Below are positions 33,565 through 44,677 of a DNA stretch of 64,000 bases, one piece after another. The stretch's first letter is position 1. Every line of letters begins with the position of its first letter. The position numbers were made by a program, and so were the translations under genes. The notes under the pieces are model-generated. The model was not told where the DNA came from. It made no database searches and worked only from the letters and a program-made list of their open reading frames with translations. The stretch is taken from assembly GCA_963556145.1 (NCBI GenBank), contig OY744462.1:7688001-7752000 (forward strand). The letters are read 5' to 3'. The DNA comes from Hygrocybe punicea. Its lineage: Eukaryota; Basidiomycota; Agaricomycetes; Agaricales; Hygrophoraceae.

Positions 33565-34390
33565 AGACTTACTTTTCTTGACGTCAACAAGGCCACCAGG
33601 CCCACTACAGGGAGGTTGCCTGGCAAGGAAATCAGGGGGATTCACCTGCCCTTTCATTCCAGGTTGACCGGCAGCGGCAAGCGCCCATTTCTGAGGACGG
33701 GCCACCACCGGTTTGGCACGCACTGATGCCACAACTTGCGCTATGAAGGAGTGGTCTGAAATAAGTAAAATTGTCAGCAAGCCTCTTCGCCGTGACAAAA
33801 CATGATGGACAGAGCAGCTGTAATGAAAGGGAATCACTACTATAAGACGACGTATATCACCTGTGAGTCAACCTGTCAACATGGGTAATATTAAAATGAG
33901 CAGACACACACCTCGGTTGTAGCCAGGAATACCGCCAGGCCCGCTGCAAGGAGGTTGCCCGGCAAGGAAATCAGGGGGATTCACCCGCCCTTTCATTCCA
34001 GGTTGACTGGCGGCAGCAAGCACCCATGTCTGAGGACCTGCCACCACCGGTTTGGCACGCACTGATGCCACAACTCGCGCTCATGGATAACTTATCTGAA
34101 CACAGTAAAATTGTCAGTAAGCCTATTCACCGCCACAAAACATGATGGAAAGAGAAGCTGTAATGAAAGTGAATCACTACTAAAAGCGCAATATTAAAAT
34201 GAGAAGACACACACCTTGGATGCAAATGGGTATACCGCCAGGCCTGTTGCAAGGAGGTTGCCTGGCAAGCAAATCGGTGAGATTCACCCACCGTTTCATT
34301 CCAGGTTGACTGGCAGCAGCAAGCACCCATGTCCGAGGACCGGCCACCATCGGTTTGGCACGTACTGATTCCACAATTAATGCATGTGGA
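33565..34390 (-). repeat. Triplicated exon-like block (three copies, about 330-bp period)
   Basis: Three blocks of about 170 bp (33570-33740, 33920-34080, 34230-34385) encode on the minus strand the same peptide: ASVRAKPVVAGPQTWVLAAA, then SQPGMKGRVNPPDFLAGQ and PPCSGPGG. The spacers are also similar (GTAAAATTGTCAG, ACAAAACATGATGG), so whole exon-plus-intron units were duplicated. Conservation is higher in the coding-like block than in the spacers, which suggests a gene with repeated exons. The product is not recognised. Gene ends are not resolved (about 33420 to 34500). Confidence 0.55.
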
Positions 34391-34536
34391 AACCTTGGCA
34401 GGAAGCTGTAGAAGATCAATCGCAGTGACAAACAACCAGTCACTTACGAATATTCTAAGTGAATGGCATTCAGCAGAGACATAACAAACCACTCACCATT
34501 CGGGTAGAAGAATGATATGTAACCTAAAGTGCGTGG

Positions 34537-34592
34537 CATCCCATAATGTGAGATTGTTGCCCGGTACAACAATCTCGCAGTGTGGGATGTAC
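34537..34592. repeat. Small hairpin
   Basis: Inverted repeat with a stem of about 22 bp (AGATTGTTG / CAACAATCT core, outer ends CATCCCA / TGGGATG) around a 7-base loop CCCGGTA. Could be a minimal MITE or a structured upstream region of the repeated-exon gene. Confidence 0.5.
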
Positions 34593-34639
34593 AATGATGA
34601 GGGGGAAAACAACGAAGGATGGGAAAAAGAATTCAATCA

Positions 34640-34735
34640 GCGCTTGTGATTGGTTGTATTTGTTCACGTGACAAACGTGGTTGGTTTTCATCACGTGAAA
34701 TGACTTGACTCACATGATGTGGCCAAGTTTGGATG
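34640..34735. promoter_or_regulatory. Cluster of CACGTG/CATGTG-type sites and ATTGG boxes
   Basis: TTCACGTGACA, CATCACGTGAA and CTCACATGATG, with GATTGGTTG beside them, within 90 bp. The cluster lies between the minus-strand repeated-exon gene and the next gene. E-box and CCAAT-like motifs suggest a promoter; direction is not clear. Comparable cores lie at 31400-31445, and CACATG-type sites at 36900-36930. Confidence 0.35.
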
Positions 34736-34919
34736 GTGACAAGTCACAGGCGTGACTCGTTGTTGTGTGCATTCATATACTGGCTAGGAAAGTCGTAAAT
34801 GGCAGTGTTGCAAAGGCCCGTAGTTATGGAAATGTCAGTACTGTATATTGTTACCTTTGAAATTCATGCTCTGGGCAGGAAGCTTGTGAATGGCACTTTG
34901 TTGCACAGACGTTTAATTA

Positions 34920-36895
34920 CAGCGTCGCTCCCGAATAATGAACACCTTTGCCTTGATTTCAACTGTATATGTGGGCGGTTGGTGAAAATTAATGTTCACA
35001 GGTTTCACCGACAATCAAGGGATGTAGCTAAGGCATGTCACGAGTGCACTCGTGGGTGACCCGGATCCGAACTCGCGAGTTTTTTTCATCAAAATTTACA
35101 TACCCAGATCTGTGTGGGTTTTTCAATCCACTGGACTCGGATCCACGGGTCAGCTACCCGCGGATCCATGGGTACTCGCAGGTGACCTGGGGCTCGACGC
35201 GCTTTGGACCGCGAACCATCCTCCTCCACCCTCAAATTTCCTCGCAAGCCACAGTGCCACGTCAACTGACGTGGGCCTGGGGTTGCGAGGAGTTGGGAGG
35301 AGTGGGGAGGAGGGGGGACCTTTCAGCGGCACCGTGCCACCGCCGCAGCTGTTGCTGTTGCGTTGCTGCCGGCGCTGTTGCTGCTGTGTTCTGCTGGTGC
35401 CGTTGTTGATGCCGTTGTTGCTGCCACTATTGCTGCTGCCGCCGTTCCCGCTGCTGCCGTTGCTGCTGCGTTGCTGCCGTTCCCGCTGCTGCTGTCGTTG
35501 CTGCTGCTGCTGCAGCAGTTGTTGCTGCCACAGCTGCTGTGGTTGCCGTGGGCTGCTGCCGCATCCACGCTCGTGGGCATCATGGAACTGTGGGGGGTAA
35601 GTATAGATAAATAAAATAGATGACAACGAAAACTTATCTTAGCAGCGGGGGTGGACGCACCACTCCCCGCTGTGTCCTTGTGTTGCTACCATCCCCGGTT
35701 CCCGTCGTGAGTGTGGTGTTGGTGTGGGCATGGTGTTGGCATGGGTGTTGGCAGGCGTTGGTGTGGGCGTTGGTGGTGCTGCCATTGCCGCTGCTGTTGC
35801 CAGCTGTCCTCATCATGATTCTCTGTGTAATAAAATGTTAGTAAAGTGAAGTGTCCGTGAACGCTTACCGTTTTGTCTTGTGAGTGTTGCTGTTATTGTT
35901 GAGTCCACGTTTCGCATTGTTGTTTAAGATCACATGATCTAAGTTCCCGCGATTTCATACACACAAAAATTAAACATTTGACTATCTACAGAGAATGAGT
36001 TTTGGCTGTGTGACCCGCAAGTACTCACACGGGTACCTGAGAGATAATATGTGACACCCAGATCCGTGAGTATTTCAGACAACAGGTAAATAATACTCAT
36101 GAGTAAGATACCCACGAGTTTTCCCACGGGTAAACCCATTGTGACCCGCGGGTTACCCAGAGTCGTGACATGCCTTAGATGTAGCACACCTGCAACAAAC
36201 CTAGTGGCTAGGTGAACGAAATATCCCATACACATACGAACATTTTCGTCCACACCAAACATGTGTGGCCAGCCTCCTTTCAGGAACAGCATTCGTGCAT
36301 GGCCTGCATCTTCTGATCGCATCATGCCGAGCCATCGGACAGAATATTGTTCTTGTTCGGTGATGGCCGCATGAAAAGACACGAATAGATTTCAGGCACA
36401 TCCTAAACAATCAAAAGTGGGGTCAGTGTAATGTTGTAAACACACTGGGGGAAGCATTCAATGTCGTGAAAAGCAGCAGCTTTACCAGGCCGCACGTCAA
36501 CAAGAACCGCCGTAAATGCGGCATTCCACATTTCCCTGGTACAGCGCCCTACCAAGGATACAACGGCGCTGTCATTTGCTGCCGTACCAGTGATTATTGC
36601 CATGCAGCAAGATGATAGTGTGTTGGAATCAAGAGAAATTACCTTGGCCAACGTTGATGGTGCGACTCAGGATGTGATGGAATAAGGTGATTTCTGACCA
36701 AATAAAAACAAATGCCCATTTTAGGGTATCATATCTACTAGAAAACATAGAATAATGGCTACGTTGGGAATGAGCAATCTCATAGAGGATGTGCAATTTG
36801 TGCAGCGCTGCTATTACCTCTTCTTTGCTATCCAATTTCCCTACTGCATTAAATGTGTCCAACAGCGGTGTGACATCACGCATGTGTAATGTCAC
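34920..36895 (-). CDS. Unrecognised gene, C-terminal part split by a hAT-like element
   Basis: Starts about 36895 (MTLHMRDVTPLLDTFNAVG). Further exons read ITGTAANDSAVVSLVGRCTR, WNAAFTAVLVDVRPGKAAAF, FHAAITEQEQYSVRWLGM and MLFLKGGWPHMFGVDENVRM, then MGYFVHLATRFVAGVLH at the junction with the element at 36177. Coding-like sequence resumes below 35021. The blocks look like a conserved protein, but I cannot name the family. The element disrupts the last exon or 3' end. Confidence 0.45.
35029..36177. mobile_element. hAT-like non-autonomous element (1,149 bp), 8-bp target duplication
   Basis: Ends TAAGGCATGTCACGA and its inverse complement. The 8-bp direct repeat GATGTAGC flanks it (35021-35028 and 36178-36185), the size typical of hAT. 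Subterminal GTGACCCG and CGGGTTACCC repeats occur near both ends. The interior has a CTG/GCTGTT trinucleotide repeat (35335-35560) and a palindromic CCACGTCAACTGACGTGG (35257-35274). No transposase. Confidence 0.8.
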
Positions 36896-36987
36896 GGGAC
36901 CACATTACATGTGACCCGGCATCACATGATTGAACAGCTCTCTTTGTTCTCAACCATCACATGCATAACCTCACATCAATTGAATAT

Positions 36988-38809
36988 GCCATCTCTCCTA
37001 CTCCCCGTCCTTTTCACGGTCTCTGGTGGAAACACCTACCACAAATCTCCGGAAGGGACCACATCTGTCGAGTTTGAATGCAAAGGATCATGGTAAGTCA
37101 TCATGTTCAGCATCCTAATCATCACTCACTGTCGTATACAAGTGTTTGTTGTATTTTGACAGAGGACAGCTCTGTGACCATGCAACTATTGGTGGAACGC
37201 GATGTTGTCAGTTGCCAGGTGATTGTCAGTCTTCAACAGCCCACCCTTGATATTCAAGTAATTTTGTAGGCCACCAAACCAAATGAAGAGCAGATACGCG
37301 GCTTGGTATTGTATGTGCTTGTTTCTCGGCATGTGGATAAAGCCACATGTGTGTTTTTAGGCAGAGAGAACAATGGTACGCCACCATTTCAATAAGCTTA
37401 CATGTGACTGCAATTGATACTCAGAGATTGTTTCAAAACATCAAATTGGCATTTATTTCGACAACGAGGATGCATCCTGGACATCAGATATGTATGCGGA
37501 TTTTCTCAGTTTGCTCACCAGTACACTGGGTGAAAGTAGCATCAAGTATTTACAGTGAGTATCACACATTCATCATACCACAACTAATCTCTACTTCAAC
37601 AGAAATGACATCGAAACCAATGGCCGATTTTTGCAGTTGAATGAAAGGCCAGATGCGGTCATGTACATCACATTGCCATGGCCAGGCCCGTCACTCACCT
37701 CAGGTGTTCTAGGTTTGAAAACATGTGTACTGTTGCAAAATACTCAGAGCGGGGTGCTGTTCCATGGATGTCATATCAACGTTTGGAAAAGGATTGGCTA
37801 GATGACGAACTGATTAATTTCGGTACCCAGTAGGTACATTTCAACCCTCCAGTGCAGTAGCTTATTCCCCATTTCAGTTATGCTCTGCAGCAAGCAGCAA
37901 TCCATCAGCCGGAGTTGCCGGCAAACATACACATATTCATTACTTTTTTCATGGAGAAACTGAGGTGCACGTTGCTTGGTTGTTCATATAACTTCATTTC
38001 CTCTAAATCTGGTCATAGGAAGAACGGGGTGAAGACTTTGAAGAGGTGGACGAAGGCAATCGACATATCTTCGCTCCCATACTTGGTCTTTCCTGTGCCC
38101 ACTGGGTGAGTGTAGTCAGTTTTTGTGAAGGCAACATCTCACTTCACCATCAGTGACCACTGGTATTTGATTATCGTGGCAAATCCTGCTGCATGTTTGT
38201 TAGAAAATCCTCCTGATGGACTACACACGTAGTTATCCATTTCAGCTTTGCATTGAACTTACTCATCATCGGTTAGTGTAACATTTGTTCTCGATTCACT
38301 GCCCCCAGCACACCATCAAAAAGATATATCCCTGGTTCATGCATGGCTAGCCTGCATTGCGAAGAACACCAGACAGGTGAAAAAGCTGGCACCTATCAAG
38401 AGAATCACCCCCAAGGTGAACCATGTCTAACCTCTGTGTTGCGAATGAATTGAACGTTTGTTTTCAGGTACCTGTCCAGCCAAATTTTGATGATTGCGGC
38501 ATCTACATGCTGCACTTCCTCCGAATCTTCTTAGAAAACCCAATAGAAATGATGAACATCATGCTGGGTGATGAGATTGCTATCAGAGCTGCCAAAGATC
38601 CATGGCAAGACGGGCGGATACCCACGCTCCGTCAGGAACTCCAGGGGGCGTTGCGCAGGCAAGCTGTTCGTAATTGCATTCAGGGTGATGCGCTGGAAAG
38701 GGTTGTATTGGAAGGAAAGGAGGGTTCATCCGGTGATGTTAAATTGGTCCCTGGTTGGTTTGAGGCCCCAACTATGGTATCAGATTCTGACAGTTCATCG
38801 GATTTGTAA
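36988..38809 (+). CDS. Ulp1/SENP-like SUMO protease (C48 cysteine peptidase)
   Basis: Catalytic region from about 37768. It opens with RLEKDWLDDELINF, the substrate-binding start of Ulp1 domains. After two introns the catalytic residues appear in order: His in TGDHWYLIIVANPA (38158-38160), Asp in LDSLPP (38293-38295), Gln in PVQPNFDDCG (38477-38479) and Cys (38495-38497). A C-terminal helix LHFLRIFLENP follows; the acidic end stops at 38807-38809. Predicted role: cutting SUMO or a SUMO-like tag from proteins. The exons before 37640 are tentative. The gene ends 143 bp before the KDZ transposase start, on the same strand, so the two may form one transposon unit. All catalytic residues are intact. 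Confidence 0.75.
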
Positions 38810-38952
38810 CATTTTCCTGTCCTCAAATGTATTTGTATATCAAGCGACGTAATAATCTTTATTATTATCCATGTGTTTTGCCTCGTGTATTGGTCTTTAT
38901 AAGGCGTGTCATTTTCTCACTTTTCCCACACTCATCTAACTATTGTTCATCC

Positions 38953-41900
38953 ATGCCGAAATCAAAAGTCATTTCCCGGTTGGGAAAAAAAAAGGAATTT
39001 GCCAGAGAGGTTGAATTTATGGTGGTGGAAAAGAAACGAGGTGTAAAGACAGTCAAGGCTCGTCCAGTTATTCGTCCGCCAAGTCCTGTAAAACAATCAC
39101 ATAGGAGTGAAGATCTTCCCTTGCCCTCAACGTCGTTTGTGGAAGAGGAGGACCCTCAGACAAGGAGACATCGCAATAAGCGTGGAAAGGTTGACACAAC
39201 TATTATCTGTACAACTTGATTTTGATTGCATGTCAATTAGACACAGAATGATGAAATGGAAGCCTGGAAAGCGATTCACAAGCAATACCTCTCCGAACTC
39301 TTATCATCTGAGGCCCCCCCTTCCGATGTTACATGCCAGTCATGTCTGATGGCCGATATCACCATTCATTGCCCTGATTGCTATGGTTGCCCTTCATTCT
39401 GCCAGCGTGGTTGTTTGCAGACACACATTCATAATTCATTCCACAGAATTGAGATATGGAATGGCAGATGTTTCCTGAAACATGACCTTAATATGATTGG
39501 CCTGGTCATGCGTCTTGGCCATGGTGGAGGCAATTGTCCGTCATACAGAAAAGATGGCCCCCAGCCATCTGTCAAAGATACATATCTGCATGATGTTCTT
39601 ATGTCAGGTGGTGGTGAGGAGGACGATTTGGATCCGGCTTTGGCAGTTCACGCCGAGGAAGATATCATAACTGTCACTCATACGAATGGAATTTACTGAC
39701 GTCGAATCCGATGGTGCTCCTGCCCAGATGCCCCCACTCGAGATATTCAACTACTTTGAATGCATTTGTATCCTGCAACAGCAAAACGGCCGTCGTCAGC
39801 ATTCACTTTCCAGCTCCTGGATCATTTCTACATTGATTCGATGGAGTGCAAAACATCTGCAAACAACTTTTATAACAAGTTAAGGAGACTGTCTTCCAAT
39901 GCATTTCCAGATACATTGCTGGTTCGTGATATACTAGTTGTTTTGTTACATTGTGCATACAGAACGGAGTACTGAGTTATGGTGTTCAGGATCGTTATCG
40001 TGAGCTAATGAGGGTGTCAAGACAGTGGCGATACTTGCACCTCAAGAAACGATTCAGCTTTGGGCATGACACTGAGAGGGAGCCTGGTAATGGCGATCTG
40101 GCATTGTTTTGCCCTGCATGTCCCCAGCCAGGGATAAATCTTCCGCAGAACTGGATGGATAGACCGCATCAGTGGGTCATTCTGATCAGCTTTCATGTAG
40201 TTCCACACCAAACAGGGAAACAGGTGGCTTTACAGGCCCAGCATCGTCGTCGATGGCAATTTCAAAGCTGAGCAGATTAACATGCGGAAGCCTGATGACG
40301 ACGTTGGGCTTATCGATGGACAAGGCTATATGGTTGAGGATGCACCTTATCGTGCTCATCTGGCAGCTTCCCTGGAGTCCAAAGAGGTATTTATTGAATT
40401 GTGAATTTCGTGAATGCTAAATCAATGATCATGTATCAGAGGTCACAGTGCTCCAATCACAAGGCCGTCAACCAAGCAAACACCAATCGTCATAACTTAT
40501 ACACTACTGGCATCGGTGCATGTGCATGTGCCAAGCATGGTTGCTTTGTACCCCACAGTGTCATCGACTTCCAGAAGGGTGAACGGTTAGTCATGTATTT
40601 TGAGCTATGAATCGTGACAAATTTATTAAAGAGTCTGCACCAGACACATGAACGTTGATTATTCGATATGCAACGCTCTCAATAGGCTGTGCCACAGTGG
40701 TATCACCCAAGCACTGGTGGAATATGATATTGCCTGCAGTTGGCTGATCAATTTTGCTAAAAGGGTTTCCGATTCCGACCACCTCACTCTCCCTGAGGCG
40801 CTTGAGATCATTGGGGCTGTGGGCAAGTTTTATCTTGGTGCACATGTTGCCAAGTGTTTTGCCCTATTCAGTCTCAACTTCGTTCGTGGTGCTGGTCAGC
40901 AGGATGGTGAAATTTTGGAGACACTGTGGGCTATCATCAACAAGATTTCCAGTTTTATTTGTTTCATGTCAAAATCCCAACGACGTGAGATCTTGGATGA
41001 CCTTATGAGGGATTCGAATTGGAAGAAGTTGGTAGGAATGGGTAGGTGATTCATAGGCATGTCATCAATACATATCATCACCATAGCTGTCACACAGTTC
41101 GGTCTTTGTTGAAACGATATGATAAAGCAGTAGATGGAATGCAGGAAATGAAGGCAGCCTTTGAGGAGCTTTCCGAAACTGTGGATGAGCAAGTGCTGGC
41201 GGAGTGGAAGGAAGAAGAAAGAAGGGCAATGGATTTCCGCGGTGACTACTTGAGGGTATTCGACATCAGAATGGAGAAAGGTTTGTCTTGTAAAGTGTTG
41301 GTGTTTTGGACACAGTAATGATGTTTCACCAGCACCATCGCAGGCTGAGATCAGGTTGAGACTGATGACAGGGAATCCCAAAGATGTAATGGCTGGTCGG
41401 GTGACCATCTTAAATGAAGGAATAAACATAGAACAAGCACAGTAGGATGTATCCTCATTCTCATTGATCGTCTCTTTGACATTTGTTTACCCTACAGGAA
41501 TACTCTGAAAACAACGGCTCGTGCTGTTCAAAAAACAGGCAGTTTCACAGACAAGGCAAATCTGGAGGATCGGCGAAATAGACTGCAGTCTCGGATCGAC
41601 TCGTTCCACAGAAAAATACAAGGAATACTTGGTGAAGATGTGGATGAGTGTAATCTGGTCAATTATGATCCCACTGCTGATGACTGGATTGTGGATGTGG
41701 ATGAGGAGGGTGGGGTAGACGAAGAAGATGATGACCATGTTGCAGAATGGCCAGAAAATTGCCGACTCACAATGCCATCGACCTTAGGAGTGGAGGAATG
41801 TGCTCGGCTGGGTTTGGAAAATTTGGTGGCTCAGGAGGTGGAACTCAGGGTGGGCCAAGCAAACGATTGTTTGGAAAACTTGAGGATGACACTGGGTGAG

Positions 41901-42516
41901 AAAATGGTAATCTTTCGAACCTCTGTTCGTGGAGCAAACAGCCAGAAGAAGAAGACTCGAGCATGGGACGACATACATGCCATCCAGCAAAAAGTTGGTA
42001 AATATGCCACCAGCTACAGGCAGGCTTGTCGAGCATTGGTCAATCTAGGGGGGAATGCAGACATTTTGGATTGTTTCAAAGTGCTGAGGCAGGAGGATAT
42101 CAAGATGAGTGGTGATATGCTTGAGGAGAATAGAGTGGGCCAGAGGAGTCACAAGCTGCCCTGGATCTGGCAGAGGAAAGAAAGGAATAATACTGGTGAC
42201 AACGATTGGATGCAAGAAGGTGAATGGTTCTGCTACAGCAATTCATGGAAGATCTTACTGCTATACAGTGTATCGTGTAAACTGGCTCTGTGGCAAGGCC
42301 AGATATGATCGGTGGTCTGAAGAATTGCAAAGCGTCAAGTCAGAAATGGGTAACGTGATTCGTTGGCTGCAACACCAGAAGGTGCAATGGGAAGCACGTC
42401 GTGACAAAGTTGGTCTGGGACTGAGGGGGCACATCTGTTATGCGGAAAAACAAATGGTAATGTGGAGGAATGTGATAGCACAAGCAGAAACTGCCTTTTC
42501 CAACAAGATGGAGTAA
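38953..42516 (+). CDS. KDZ transposase with CxC2-like cysteine cluster
   Basis: Transposase of the Kyakuja-Dileera-Zisupton group. The first exon (ATG at 38953) is basic. The CxC2 cluster follows: CQSCLMADITIHCPDC, FCQRGCLQTH and SFHRIEIWNG (about 39340-39460). Then FTFQLLDHFYIDSMECKTSA, YRELMRVSRQWRYLH and LFCPACPQPGINLP. The catalytic acids appear as DGNF (40252-40254), EYDIACSW (40726-40728) and GQQDGEILETLW (Glu 40909-40911). GACACAKHGCFVPHS is the cysteine signature before the second Asp. The C-terminus (41046-42516) is a long helical region ending QAETAFSNKM. Several short introns are needed; a few frame joins (near 39700 and 42230) could be introns or lesions. The element may be intact or only recently inactive. 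Confidence 0.85.
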
Positions 42517-42654
42517 TACATATTATTAGAGAAGATATAGTTGAACAGAAGAAAGTAATATATTTTTAACCAACAAGACCATAACCATCTGCCAAGAATG
42601 ACCAGCAAGCCAATATATGGTATTTGCCAACCCATGTCCCATGGCTAATGGTAT

Positions 42655-43395
42655 ACTAACCAGGATTGGCCAATCCATGGCCAACCAAAATACCCAGACC
42701 TGTCGGCCAATCCACCTTTCATGGCCAGCCGACATACCCAGACCCGTCGGCCAATCCATGTTCCATGGCCAGCCAAAATACCCAGACCTGTCGGCCAATC
42801 CACCTTTCATGGCCAGCCAACATACCGAGACCCGTCGGCCAATCCATGTTCCATGGCCAGCTGAAATACCCAGACCCGTCGGCCAATCCATGTTCCATGG
42901 CCAGCCAAAATACCCAGACCTGTCGGCCAATCCACCTTTCATGGCCAGCCAACATACCCAGACCCGTCGGCCAATCCATGTTCCATGGCCAACCAAAATA
43001 CCCAGACCTGTCGGCCAATCCACCTTTCATGGCCAGCCGACATACCCAGACCCGTCGGCCAATCCATGTTCCATGGCCAGCTGAAATACCCAGACACGTC
43101 GGCCAATCCACCTTTCATGGCCAGCCAAATTACCCTGGGCTGTTGGCCAATCCATGTTCCATGGCCTGCCAAGATACCCAGACTCGTCAGCCAATCCATC
43201 TCCCATGGCGAGCCAAAATATCCAGACCGGTTGGCCAATATATCCCCCTGCTTCGGCCAACTCATGTCCCTCAGAACATAGACCCCTCGGCCAAGCCATC
43301 TCCCCTGGAGAAAGATATTGGTCGGCCGAGATTGGCTGGCCCACTCGGAGTGGGAATTGTCCCTCTCGGCTGAGCCATGTCTTGTGGAAAAGATA
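42655..43395. repeat. 48-bp minisatellite element, copy B (inverted relative to copy A)
   Basis: About twelve copies of a unit of about 48 bp with CCCAGACC, GTCGGCCAATCCA and TTCATGGCCAGCC or TTCCATGGCCAGCC. The right end (43270-43395) contains the same unique head as copy A, in inverse orientation, ending GGAAAAGATATGCTG next to TA. Two alternating unit types give a higher-order pattern. It begins about 140 bp after the KDZ stop codon. Confidence 0.8.
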
Positions 43396-43498
43396 TGCTG
43401 TAAGGTGTGTTAGCATAAGTTTCCTTTCTTTCCACCACTTCCTGATTCGTTCCGAGTTCCAATCCTTGTTGTATAAAGAGACATGTAGATTACACTTA

Positions 43499-44310
43499 CA
43501 GCCGTTTGCATGTATCTTGACAATTTTGGGAAATTTTTGAATTGATTGAACAATATGGACTTAGACAAAATTACTGCACTCAATCTTGTATCTCATGAAA
43601 TACTGCATGGATTGATATGGTTGTAGAGGGAAAGTTGTACTATTTTCTAATGGCTATCAGCTCCTGTAATTACATTTGAACAATATTTAGTGTATGATGA
43701 GTTGTGGATGAAGTAAGAGGTGACCCAGTGTTTTTTAACACCCAGAATGATATTGTTAAATTATGGCATCAAATGAGCTCCTACGAACAAGATTGTAGAG
43801 AGAAAGTTGTTCATTTTTTCAAGAGCTAGAAGGACATGTACCGTGCTTTTCTTTATTTTTGTTCTTTGAGCCAACATATATGATTCTTGTGATATTTTGA
43901 TCCCAATGCAAACAAATGTAGTCCAGCTGTAATGTTGGCTCAAAGAACAAAAATAAAGAAAAACACGGTACATGTCCTTCTAGCTCTTGAAAAAACGAAC
44001 AACTTTCTCTCTACAATCTTGTTCGTAGGAGCTCATTTGATGCCATAATTTAACAATATCATTCTGGGTGTTAAAAAACACTGGGTCACCTCTTACTTCA
44101 TCCACAACTCATCATACACTAAATATTGTTCAAATGTAATTACAGGAGCTGATAGCCATTAGAAAATAGTACAACTTTCCCTCTACAACCATATCAATCC
44201 ATGCAGTATTTCATGAGATACAAGATTGAGTGCAGTAATTTTGTCTAAGTCCATATTGTTCAATCAATTCAAAAATTTCCCAAAATTGTCAAGATACATG
44301 CAAATGGCTG
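43499..44310. mobile_element. 812-bp giant hairpin element
   Basis: Two arms of about 380 bp (43499 to about 43880 and about 43930 to 44310) are nearly perfect inverse complements around a loop of about 50 bp. The ends read CAGCCGTTTGCATGTATC and GATACATGCAAATGGCTG, with TA on both sides (43497-43498, 44311-44312). No coding capacity. The CAGC start and TA duplication resemble Tc1/mariner-derived MITEs. Confidence 0.8.
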
Positions 44311-44677
44311 TAACAGGATGAAAAGACCTTGTAATCAGTATAACTGAATCAGACAACATGACATCCTAGGCTGAATTTCAACTTTACATTTCAAAATATA
44401 CAGATATTCCTGTTACAGAGCAACAGTATAAACTGTAACTAATCTAGATTCTGTTTAATAGTGCTGAAATTTCAAGTCAGTAAATAGTTGGACCAAAACT
44501 AAGTCTCTACTCAGCAGAAATTAGACTAATATGTGAAAGATTAGGTTCAGGTTTGAACCAGTTTGAACCAGGTTCACAATATTCTCTCCTTGACTGAACC
44601 TTGAACTGAACCTTGAACTGAACTTAGGTTCGGTTCAGGTTTGAACCCAGGTTCAGAACCAAACTGTACCATCACTA
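44311..44677. mobile_element. Truncated copy of the GAACC-rich hAT-like MITE
   Basis: Inverse-oriented relative of the left half of the element at 51119-51863: same GGTTCAGGTTTGAACC-type palindromic repeats and the same terminus (ACCATCACTA at 44677). The other half is missing where the giant hairpin begins. Confidence 0.7.
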
